Origin: a virus | Direction: 5' to 3' (one strand) | IMG/VR virus record: IMGVR_UViG_3300032356_000153 | Coordinates: 1 to 35,034 of that record | Length of the DNA stretch: 35,034 nucleotides | Shown here: one piece after another, positions 1 through 6,048 of the stretch | How the letters are laid out: each line of letters begins with the position of its first letter | Position numbering within the stretch: the first letter of the stretch is position 1 | Position numbers and translations under genes: made by a program | Notes under the pieces: model-generated | Told to the model about the DNA's origin: nothing | Seen by the model: only the letters and a program-made list of their open reading frames with translations | Databases searched by the model: none

Positions 1-25
1 CAGGCCGCACCGGCGGGGCGCCGAG
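1..25. repeat. Terminal direct repeat, left copy
   Basis: These 25 bases recur exactly at 35010-35034. An exact identity of this length at the two contig ends is what assemblers leave when they close a circular or circularly permuted molecule. A real short terminal repeat is possible but less likely. The repeat is very GC-rich (GGCGGGGCGCC core). Confidence 0.95.
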
Positions 26-259
26 GCCGTTCAAAACGCAAAAGTCGCTTTTTTGGCAAGTTTTAGCCCGCTACAGGATGTTGTTGGCATGGACCATGCT
101 TACATGTGGTGCGGCGGCGGCAACTTGCTCTCGCAGCGGGGTCAACGGACCTCGATAGGCCCAATAGAGGTCCTGGCCCCGCCATCGCAACGCTTGGTGC
201 AGCCTTACCGCCTACAGGCGGCAAGGCACCGCCAGCAACATGCTTCTGGCAGCCATTCG

Positions 260-764
260 TGGCAGGTTTGGCAGGTTTGGCAGGTTTTTGGAAAAATGTT
301 TACGGGCCCTTCAAGGCCCAAATTTTGCCTTTAAATCAGGCCGCCTTATACAACGCGGCACTTGTATTAGCCGAAAACGCCTTTTCGCGGCTGGCAGACG
401 CGAAGAAAGTGCAAGTCTGTGCTGACTGTTAACGTTATCGAACCTTAAAAATTCAAGCCTGTGTGGAAAAAATCGCATTCTGCTTTCGAATTTCCATGCA
501 ATGGCAAGTTGTGGCAGGTTATGGCAGGTTGCGTTTCTTTGTAACTTCTTGATTCTTAGGCTTTATGGCAGGTTATGGCAGGTTTGGCAGGTTATAAAAC
601 TGTATGTAGAAAAATAGAACAGATCACTAGCAGCTTAGGATGAGAAGTGCGCGTATAAAAAGGTTTTCGAAAAACCTGCCATACTTGCCACAACCTGCCA
701 TAACCGTTGATGCTCAATGACTTACGCGGGCGGCAACCTGCCACAAACCTGCCATAACCTGCCA
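260..764. repeat. Iteron array: 15 copies of TGGCAGGTT in five triplets
   Basis: Forward triplets are at 260-286 (9-bp period, three exact units), 501-530 (10-bp period, first unit TGGCAAGTT) and 565-593. Inverted triplets (AACCTGCCA) are at 673-700 (middle unit degenerate) and 735-764. The orientation switch falls on an AT-rich stretch with the AGGTTTT/AAAACCT palindrome at 661-677. Grouped direct and inverted short iterons around an AT-rich core are typical of replication origins bound by an initiator; phage P4 uses direct and inverted iterons recognised by its alpha primase-helicase. A related primase-helicase is encoded at 22277-24328. An operator array is the alternative. Confidence 0.85.
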
Positions 765-791
765 CAAGCGTTGATGCTCAACGACTTGCGC
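705..791. repeat. 23-base direct repeat pair following each inverted triplet
   Basis: The segments 705-727 and 769-791 share 21 of 23 bases (core CGTTGATGCTCAA, then GACTT and CGC) and are 64 bases apart. Each follows one inverted AACCTGCCA triplet, so the higher-order unit (triplet plus 23-mer) is itself duplicated. Confidence 0.85.
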
Positions 792-806
792 AAATTTCGG
801 ATGCCG

Positions 807-842
807 AATTGTCAACTACCTTTCTGGACGAGGTTGACAATT
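807..842. repeat. Perfect 10-bp inverted repeat
   Basis: AATTGTCAAC (807-816) is the exact reverse complement of GTTGACAATT (833-842), with a 16-base spacer. It lies between the iterons and the late-operon start. It could be a hairpin or a binding site for a dimeric regulator. The right arm contains TTGACA, a consensus -35 hexamer, but I see no matching -10. Confidence 0.6.
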
Positions 843-1008
843 TGCTGCCTGTGCGACCATGGCTGCGGCGGCTCGGCTGGCCCTGTTCTGGCCTGGCGCC
901 AGATTGCTTTAAACCGGCCTACGGCCGGCCTTTCGCTCTGGCGAAGTGGGGAGCCGCGCCGCAATCAAAAAGCCAGGCAGATCGAATCCTGGGCGGGTTG
1001 AGCGGGCA

Positions 1009-1014
1009 TATAAT
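1009..1014 (+). promoter_or_regulatory. Possible -10 box of the late operon
   Basis: A perfect TATAAT lies 52 bases before the first gene of the rightward structural operon. No good -35 sits 16-18 bases upstream, so an activator, an extended element or a different host consensus would be needed. Confidence 0.35.
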
Positions 1015-1065
1015 TTTGCGCTGGATTAGGCTTGACGGGGCTTATCGTTACAGTAGAGTGGTGGC

Positions 1066-1434
1066 GTGATTACGGGTACAGACCGCAGGCGGATGTTGGA
1101 AGAGGCTTGGAGTATGGCCGTTGCCGAGGGGAAGCCCTTGAGGGACGTGTTGCGGTCTCAAGAGGATGCGGCCGCGGCCATCCATGCGAGCGGGTCGATT
1201 CAATCTGTGTCCAACGGAGCCCTGTCCACGGTGTACTGGACTGGGGCCGCGGCCCACGCAGTGACGAGCGCCGAAATTGCTCGGGCCTGGGGCTCGCTCG
1301 TTGAATTGTACGACGATCTTGCGGCCGCGAACCCGTCCGAGAGTGAAGAAGAGCGATACCGCAAGATGCTGGTCTTGGCTCGTGTAAGCCGGAAATCTTA
1401 CCTCATCGACGCCCAAAATGCTCGGTTTACTTAA
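1066..1434 (+). CDS. Small protein at the gpW position, upstream of portal
   Basis: GTG-start frame of 122 aa with helical, acidic C-terminal half (about residues 65-120) and no motif I recognise. It opens the structural operon and overlaps the portal start by 17 bases, the slot where lambda-like phages carry the head-completion protein gpW. The sequence does not clearly resemble gpW, so that role is only positional. A head-associated or small regulatory protein is equally possible. There is no strong Shine-Dalgarno sequence before GTG 1066, so the start is uncertain. Confidence 0.65.
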   Translation: MITGTDRRRMLEEAWSMAVAEGKPLRDVLRSQEDAAAAIHASGSIQSVSNGALSTVYWTGAAAHAVTSAEIARAWGSLVELYDDLAAANPSESEEERYRKMLVLARVSRKSYLIDAQNARFT

Positions 1435-2917
1435 GAGGCTGCTGACGCGCGGCCGAAACGGCGAGCGACGGCTGTATGCCAGGTACCTTGTCGCAGACCG
1501 AGGCCTTTCGCAGCTCTCTCTCGAAGCGCCGGGCGGCTGGGAAAGCCTGGGGGCTCGGGCTGACCGGGCACAAAACATTGCGGTTTCGAGGTATTTCGAG
1601 CGGCACTCGGCCCTGGCGAACCGGCTTGCTGCGATCTACGTGGACTACACCGTTGGCCCGCGGGGGCTGGCCCTCGTGCCGGCCAGCGGTTATGAGCCGT
1701 GGGACCAGTGGGCAACGACCGCATGGGAGGAGATCAAGGACCAGTTGGTCCTCGGGCCCGCCGGACAGAATGGCTGGGCAGCCGCGCAGGCGCTAATGGT
1801 CTGGAGATGGTTTTTCGACGGCGAAGTTTTCATCTACCTGACAGAGCTCGAGGGCCGTCCCGCGGTGCAGGTCCTAGAAACGCACAGGATCGTCCAGCCC
1901 ACGAACCTTGCGCCGCAGCAGAGGAAAAAAATCATCGACGGCATTGAAATTGACCCGCTGACAACGCAGCCGATCGCCTATCACGTCCTGACTGATGATC
2001 GCGGCGGCACGCGCAGGGTCCCGGCTTCGCAGATCATCCACATCATGGATCCTTCGTACTCGGATCAACTGCGGGGCATGCCGGTCCTCACGCCCGTACT
2101 TCGCGACATGCACTGTCTCATGGACCTGGAGATGTATGAGATGCGGGCCCACGCGGACGCCGCCGAGAAATCGACGATCTGGAAGCTGCACACCGGCGAA
2201 TTTGGCGCCGAGCTTGTGCGGCGCGCCGACCTTGGGCTGGAGCAGATCGAATCGGCCGGGCAAGAAATCGCGGACCGGGTACGCCATTACAGCGACGCCC
2301 TCGGCGGCCGCGCTGTTGCGCTTCTCCCCGGCGAAGATGTTACCGTAATTCAGCCGCAGCGGCCGACCGAACAACAGCGTGCGTTCTGGGACTATCTGAT
2401 TAACAAGATTTGCGTGGGGGTGGGGATTCCCCGCCAGCTGGTGGCACCCTACAGCGTTCAGGGTACTGTGGCCCGCGCAGACCTGGCGGCCGCGCGCAGT
2501 TCCATGATTTCGGCCTCGGAACTGTTCATTCGCGCGACGCGCAAGATCTACGCCCATGCGCTCGGGGTGATTATGGCCAACAACTCGGGCCTTCCACCGG
2601 CCCCGGCGACATGGTCGAACGTTTCCATTCGCGCGCCGCGCCAAATTGACGTTGACCTGGGCCGCTCCACGGTGGCCATGCTCGAGGAGCTCAAGCATGG
2701 CGCTTCGCACTGGGAACTTATCTATGGGCAAATGGGCCTGGACTGGCGGCAAGAACTTAGAAAGCGCGCGGAGCAGATCGCTTACATGCGGCAGTTGGCT
2801 GAACAATTTGGCCTTGACATGCGCTGGCTTTCGCAGACATTGGTGCCAGAGAGCGCCAACAGCGCCGTTAGGGCTCGAGACGGACAGGAGGTGACGAATG
2901 GCGACACTGAGGATTGA
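1418..2917 (+). CDS. Lambda-type portal protein
   Basis: 499-aa protein of the lambda gpB portal family (Phage_portal_2 type). The portal forms the dodecameric ring at one capsid vertex through which DNA is packaged and to which the tail joins. Support comes from the N-terminal 'YFERHSALANRLAAIYVDYTVG' style helix (about residues 60-80), the central 'DPSYSDQLRGMPVL' segment near residue 210, the 'ICVGVGIPRQLVAP' segment near residue 335, and typical length. It overlaps the capsid-protease gene by 20 bases, an order (portal, protease, capsid) matching lambda. The start ATG 1418 is embedded in the preceding gene, suggesting translational coupling. Confidence 0.93.
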   Translation: MLGLLKRLLTRGRNGERRLYARYLVADRGLSQLSLEAPGGWESLGARADRAQNIAVSRYFERHSALANRLAAIYVDYTVGPRGLALVPASGYEPWDQWATTAWEEIKDQLVLGPAGQNGWAAAQALMVWRWFFDGEVFIYLTELEGRPAVQVLETHRIVQPTNLAPQQRKKIIDGIEIDPLTTQPIAYHVLTDDRGGTRRVPASQIIHIMDPSYSDQLRGMPVLTPVLRDMHCLMDLEMYEMRAHADAAEKSTIWKLHTGEFGAELVRRADLGLEQIESAGQEIADRVRHYSDALGGRAVALLPGEDVTVIQPQRPTEQQRAFWDYLINKICVGVGIPRQLVAPYSVQGTVARADLAAARSSMISASELFIRATRKIYAHALGVIMANNSGLPPAPATWSNVSIRAPRQIDVDLGRSTVAMLEELKHGASHWELIYGQMGLDWRQELRKRAEQIAYMRQLAEQFGLDMRWLSQTLVPESANSAVRARDGQEVTNGDTED

Positions 2918-4712
2918 TAAACCGATCGGCACCGATTTCTTCGGCGACGCGATTAGCTACACAGCGGTGCGTGATTTTCTGGAGCGCATCCCGCCAGATG
3001 AGCCATTAACTGTTCTCATCAATTCTCCCGGCGGATCCGTCACGGAAGGCTTTGGGATTTACAATGCGCTTCGAGAACGGAAACCGACGGTTTACATCGA
3101 GGGCGCCGCGTGGTCCATTGCATCTTTGATTGCGGCTGCCGGGCGCGAAATTGTTGCGCGTCCGGCCTCTTCCATCATGATCCATGACGCTTGGGGGTTT
3201 ACGGTTGGCAATGCAGAGGAGCACCTGCGGAGTGCTGAGGCCCTGGACGGCCTATCGCGCACCATGGCCAACATTTACGCCTCCACCACAGGCAAGGATC
3301 AGGAAACAATCCGAAAGATGATGGTGGAAGAGACATGGTTTACACCAGAGGAGGCCAAAGAATTCGGGTTTGTGCATCGAATCGAGGACGCCGGCGCCGG
3401 CGCCATGGCCGCCGTACCGCCATGGAAGATGTGGGCCGAGGCGGCGAAGGCAATGCATTTCCGGCGCTGGGAAGAGTTTGCGGCGCGGCATGGTGGGGCC
3501 GCTGCCGCGGGCGCAAAGAGTGACCCACCGGATAAGACAACCAAAATGATGAAGGAGGAAATGCTTATGGAGGACCAAACCAAGCCCGCGGCACCGGCCG
3601 CGGACAAGACTCAGGGCGGGCAAGCGGCGCCGCAGCCACAGCCCGCAGCACCACCGCAACCTCAACCGCATGGGCAGCAACAGCCTCCGCCGGGGCCTTT
3701 GCCAAGCCCGAACATTCGGGCCGAGGACCAAACCCTTGAGAGCCTGTTGCGTGGGAAGTCGGCACAGGAGCGCCGCAAATTCCTGGTGCGGGAATTCAAT
3801 CACCTGCGCCAGGCATTCCCGCTCTTTGAGCCGTTGGCGGCCAACACCTACAACACCTCACCCACTGGCGCGTTGATGCCTGCAATCGTCAGCTCCGTCG
3901 CGCTGACCGTGTTGCAGCATCGGCTTGCGCCGTTGCAAGCCTTCGCCAGGACCGTCACCCAGGGCCGGATCGGCAGGCGGACCATCCAGGTTCCAATTGC
4001 GACCACGCAGGGGACCACGCAGTCCAACCCGACGAATTTCGAGCCCACCTCTGGCATCGCGGCCACGATCTCGAACCGGCCGGTGACCCCGGACCATATC
4101 GTCACGTTCCTGCACTTCGACTGGTCTGAAGTGCTGAGCGGGTATGACCTGGAGTGGTTCCTGGAGATTAAGGCCGCCGAATTCGCGGATGCAATCATGT
4201 CGAGGGTCATCACCGTGATGACCACCTCGAACTTCACCGGCTCGAACAACGTCGCGATCCAGGCGGCAAACTTTACTGCGGAGCGCATGAAAGACCTCTG
4301 GGCGCTGTTGGTCCGCGCGCCCCGGCGGTACGCCATCCTGCGTCAGGATTACTTCAAGCGCTTGCTGCCTGACAACCTGGAGAGCTTCAACCCGCTCGAA
4401 GGCTGGACCTATCCGGGGTGGGACGGGGTGTACCCACAAACCCTGTGGACCGGCGGAGCCACGGCTCTGGCGGGTTTCTGCTGCAACCCGCAGGCCATCG
4501 TTGTGGCGGCGGGCCTGCCGCTGGAGCCCATGCGCGACGTGAACATCCCAAGTTCCACCGTTTTGACGGTTGAAAACATCGGATTGTCTGTGGAGCAGTG
4601 GCGGTGGTATTCGCCCGCCACTCGCACCACCTGGATGACTTGGGAGGTTTGCTTCGGCGCTGCGCTCGGCGACGCCTCGGCAGGCGTAATCATCCGAGAT
4701 GCCGCTACGTAA
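2898..4712 (+). CDS. ClpP-like prohead protease fused to major capsid protein
   Basis: 604-aa fusion. Residues 1 to about 185 are a ClpP/S49-type head-maturation protease, with the INSPGGSV strand-turn (41-48), nucleophile Ser73 in GAAWSIAS and His96 in MIHDAW. A Pro/Gln/Ala-rich linker of about 50 residues follows from residue 224. Residues about 290-604 look like an HK97-fold major capsid protein. The linker plus following helix may act as scaffold or delta domain. In lambda the protease and nested scaffold are separate from the capsid gene; here there is one frame and no stop. An internal start at 3567 probably supplies most of the capsid subunits. The start ATG 2898 follows GGACAGGAGGTG, a strong ribosome-binding site. 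Confidence 0.93.
   Translation: MATLRIDKPIGTDFFGDAISYTAVRDFLERIPPDEPLTVLINSPGGSVTEGFGIYNALRERKPTVYIEGAAWSIASLIAAAGREIVARPASSIMIHDAWGFTVGNAEEHLRSAEALDGLSRTMANIYASTTGKDQETIRKMMVEETWFTPEEAKEFGFVHRIEDAGAGAMAAVPPWKMWAEAAKAMHFRRWEEFAARHGGAAAAGAKSDPPDKTTKMMKEEMLMEDQTKPAAPAADKTQGGQAAPQPQPAAPPQPQPHGQQQPPPGPLPSPNIRAEDQTLESLLRGKSAQERRKFLVREFNHLRQAFPLFEPLAANTYNTSPTGALMPAIVSSVALTVLQHRLAPLQAFARTVTQGRIGRRTIQVPIATTQGTTQSNPTNFEPTSGIAATISNRPVTPDHIVTFLHFDWSEVLSGYDLEWFLEIKAAEFADAIMSRVITVMTTSNFTGSNNVAIQAANFTAERMKDLWALLVRAPRRYAILRQDYFKRLLPDNLESFNPLEGWTYPGWDGVYPQTLWTGGATALAGFCCNPQAIVVAAGLPLEPMRDVNIPSSTVLTVENIGLSVEQWRWYSPATRTTWMTWEVCFGAALGDASAGVIIRDAAT
3552..3558 (+). promoter_or_regulatory. Internal ribosome-binding site inside the protease-capsid frame
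   Basis: AAGGAGG is a near-perfect Shine-Dalgarno sequence 8 bases before the in-frame ATG at 3567 (codon 224). It lies exactly at the protease/linker boundary, where a separate capsid start would be useful. Confidence 0.75.
3567..4712 (+). CDS. Predicted internal product: linker plus major capsid protein
   Basis: In-frame restart within the 2898-4712 gene, giving 381 aa (about 41 kDa) that lacks the protease. It begins with the Pro/Gln-rich linker and runs to the common stop at 4710-4712. The nested arrangement parallels lambda C/Nu3 but yields the capsid subunit rather than the scaffold alone. It would explain how a few protease-bearing chains coexist with hundreds of capsid chains. The N-terminal linker may be cleaved during maturation. 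Inferred from the ribosome-binding site; not proven. Confidence 0.6.
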   Translation: MEDQTKPAAPAADKTQGGQAAPQPQPAAPPQPQPHGQQQPPPGPLPSPNIRAEDQTLESLLRGKSAQERRKFLVREFNHLRQAFPLFEPLAANTYNTSPTGALMPAIVSSVALTVLQHRLAPLQAFARTVTQGRIGRRTIQVPIATTQGTTQSNPTNFEPTSGIAATISNRPVTPDHIVTFLHFDWSEVLSGYDLEWFLEIKAAEFADAIMSRVITVMTTSNFTGSNNVAIQAANFTAERMKDLWALLVRAPRRYAILRQDYFKRLLPDNLESFNPLEGWTYPGWDGVYPQTLWTGGATALAGFCCNPQAIVVAAGLPLEPMRDVNIPSSTVLTVENIGLSVEQWRWYSPATRTTWMTWEVCFGAALGDASAGVIIRDAAT

Positions 4713-4715
4713 TTC

Positions 4716-5051
4716 GTGACCCTGGTACCTGGAGAGATTGCCGCCCGCGATGGTGCCGGCGTGCTGCTGCGGACGCATGGCCGCAAGCTGGACGTTCGCA
4801 CGGCCGCCGGCACCTTCAGCGGCTTGATCGCAGCGATTGCCGCTGTCCCGCTCGCCGAGCTCGACGACGAGATGCGACAAGATCCGCGCGAGCGGGTCCG
4901 CCTTTTCTTTCCTTTGGATGCACCCGAACTGGAGATAGGCGATGAAATCACTGATGGGCGTGGTCATCGATGGATTATCGTCAGCTTGGCGCAAAGTGGC
5001 GTCGGCGGTCTACGCGCTTACGACGCTGTGGCTGACCATCGCAATCGCTGA
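4716..5051 (+). CDS. Putative head-tail adaptor
   Basis: 111-aa protein with a GTG start three bases after the capsid stop. The C-terminal segment (about residues 75-105, 'GDEITDGRGHRWIIVSL') resembles the beta-barrel head-tail joining/adaptor proteins (lambda FII-like), and the position directly after the capsid gene is where these lie. The adaptor would cap the portal and receive the tail. It overlaps the next gene by 110 bases in another frame. Assignment is moderate because the family is small and divergent. Confidence 0.65.
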   Translation: MTLVPGEIAARDGAGVLLRTHGRKLDVRTAAGTFSGLIAAIAAVPLAELDDEMRQDPRERVRLFFPLDAPELEIGDEITDGRGHRWIIVSLAQSGVGGLRAYDAVADHRNR

Positions 5052-6048
5052 GGCCACACCGGTCCTCTTTAACCTTAAGCTGCTGACCGGGACGGACGCG
5101 AACCGGGCCATCACCATCACGCCCACGAACGCTCCGGGATGGGCCGTCCCGGGGACCAACGCGATCTTCCTTTCCCAGCCAATCACGCTTCAGGCCGTAA
5201 ACGGCACGGCGCAGACGAATTTGGCCCCCGGGGTTTACCGGCTTACTTTTGCGGGGCTGCCGGGCAGCATTTTGATTGCCGTTCCAGAGACGAATGCGGT
5301 GCTCCAGGCGCACCAACTGGCCATTCAGGGCCTGACCATTTATACCTACACGAACCCGATATCATCCCTTATAGGATCGACCGAGTACATCACAACACTG
5401 GATCCGACGAAGATCATAGTACAAACCAATGGCACACTGTACTCGATCGGCGTTGGCCCGCAGGTGGCGATTACCACCAATGCGATTACGTGGTCAGCAC
5501 TGCAGACCTTCCAGCAGGGGGCACACACCTTGGGCGATTTGACAGGCGAGCAGGGTGGTACGGTGCGATGGCGCATCTCTGCCACCGGTGTCTTTACCGG
5601 TAATGGCTCTGGGTTGACGAACCTGAACGCTACCGAGCTGCGCACTGGTACCATCGACGTGGCCAGGCTTCCAACCAGCGTTGCTCTGACGAACCGCGCT
5701 CAAACGTTCTACGGCGACACGGTTATCCGCACGAACCTGACTGCCATCGGCACAATTGGCGCAGCCACTGCTGTGTTTACAAACAACATTATCGGCAATG
5801 GTGCTGGGATTACCAACATTCCCATTAGCGGGCTGGCGGCAACTGGCACGCGCGACTCTACAACCGTTCTATGGGGCAATGCAGAGTGGCGAGCATTGCC
5901 GATCTACGTGTTCTTTGGCGGCGGGTCGCCGGAGGGCGTTATTTCCGCGTCTCCGCCGGCCATTTACTACTCCACGAACGGAGGATTCTACGTGAAAATC
6001 TCTGGGTCTGGCGCTACAGGCTGGGCCGCGCTCATTGGCGAAAACTAA
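4942..6048 (+). CDS. Putative tail fibre/appendage protein with N-terminal hydrophobic segment
   Basis: 368-aa Thr/Asn-rich protein. ATG 4942 is preceded by GGAG seven bases upstream. Residues about 17-37 form a hydrophobic, signal-peptide-like stretch (WRKVASAVYALTTLWLTIAI, then AEA). About residues 40-140 look like a small beta-sandwich ('LAPGVYRLTFAGLPG'), followed by fibre repeats: GNGSGLTNL, NRAQTFYGD and a degenerate form of the ATGTRDGTTFLRGDGTW motif found in many phage tail fibres. These repeats recur in the next, larger gene, so the two are related. It is probably a receptor-binding or fibre-linking virion protein, and the export-like N-terminus is odd for one. It overlaps 4716-5051 by 110 bases. 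Confidence 0.7.
   Translation: MKSLMGVVIDGLSSAWRKVASAVYALTTLWLTIAIAEATPVLFNLKLLTGTDANRAITITPTNAPGWAVPGTNAIFLSQPITLQAVNGTAQTNLAPGVYRLTFAGLPGSILIAVPETNAVLQAHQLAIQGLTIYTYTNPISSLIGSTEYITTLDPTKIIVQTNGTLYSIGVGPQVAITTNAITWSALQTFQQGAHTLGDLTGEQGGTVRWRISATGVFTGNGSGLTNLNATELRTGTIDVARLPTSVALTNRAQTFYGDTVIRTNLTAIGTIGAATAVFTNNIIGNGAGITNIPISGLAATGTRDSTTVLWGNAEWRALPIYVFFGGGSPEGVISASPPAIYYSTNGGFYVKISGSGATGWAALIGEN

Larger units (their letters stand above)
26..1065. other. Non-coding putative origin/control region
   Basis: No convincing gene is present; open frames here run through short tandem repeats and have repeat-driven composition. Contents are the TGGCAGGTT iteron triplets (260-764), a 23-base repeat pair (705-727 and 769-791), an AT-rich core (about 594-672) and several hairpins. 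The hairpins are GCCTT-A-CCGCC/GGCGG-C-AAGGC at 202-227, GGGCC/GGCCC at 304-319, TTCGCG/CGCGAA at 384-404, AGGTTTT/AAAACCT at 661-677 and CCGGCC/GGCCGG at 914-928. A TGGCAAGTT variant lies at 54-62 and a TTAGCCCGCT copy at 63-72. Origin function is inferred from this architecture. Confidence 0.7.

Noticed and set aside
304-326. Possible intrinsic terminator (GGGCC/GGCCC followed by AAATTTT)
   Set aside because: Stem is only five pairs and the T-run is short and offset; kept only as a hairpin in the origin region.
260-764. CRISPR-like repeated array
   Set aside because: Repeat units are only 9-10 bp, directly adjacent, grouped in threes and switch orientation; there are no regular 25-40-base spacers and no cas genes. 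Fits iterons.
53-1001. Several short plus-strand frames in the iteron region
   Set aside because: Their length comes from 9-bp tandem repeats staying in frame (for example repeated Ala-Gly-Leu); no ribosome-binding sites and overlapping frames of equal quality.
1066-1434. Confident gpW assignment
   Set aside because: Position matches, but the sequence lacks features I would expect of gpW; annotated as unknown.
1048-1578. Minus-strand 176-aa frame
   Set aside because: Antisense to the first structural genes, Arg/Pro/Ser-rich composition typical of a GC-rich shadow frame.
1874-2932. Minus-strand 352-aa frame
   Set aside because: Lies wholly antisense to the well-supported portal gene; no family features.
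3858-4994. Minus-strand 378-aa frame
   Set aside because: Antisense to the capsid domain; composition mirrors the capsid codons. Not a gene.
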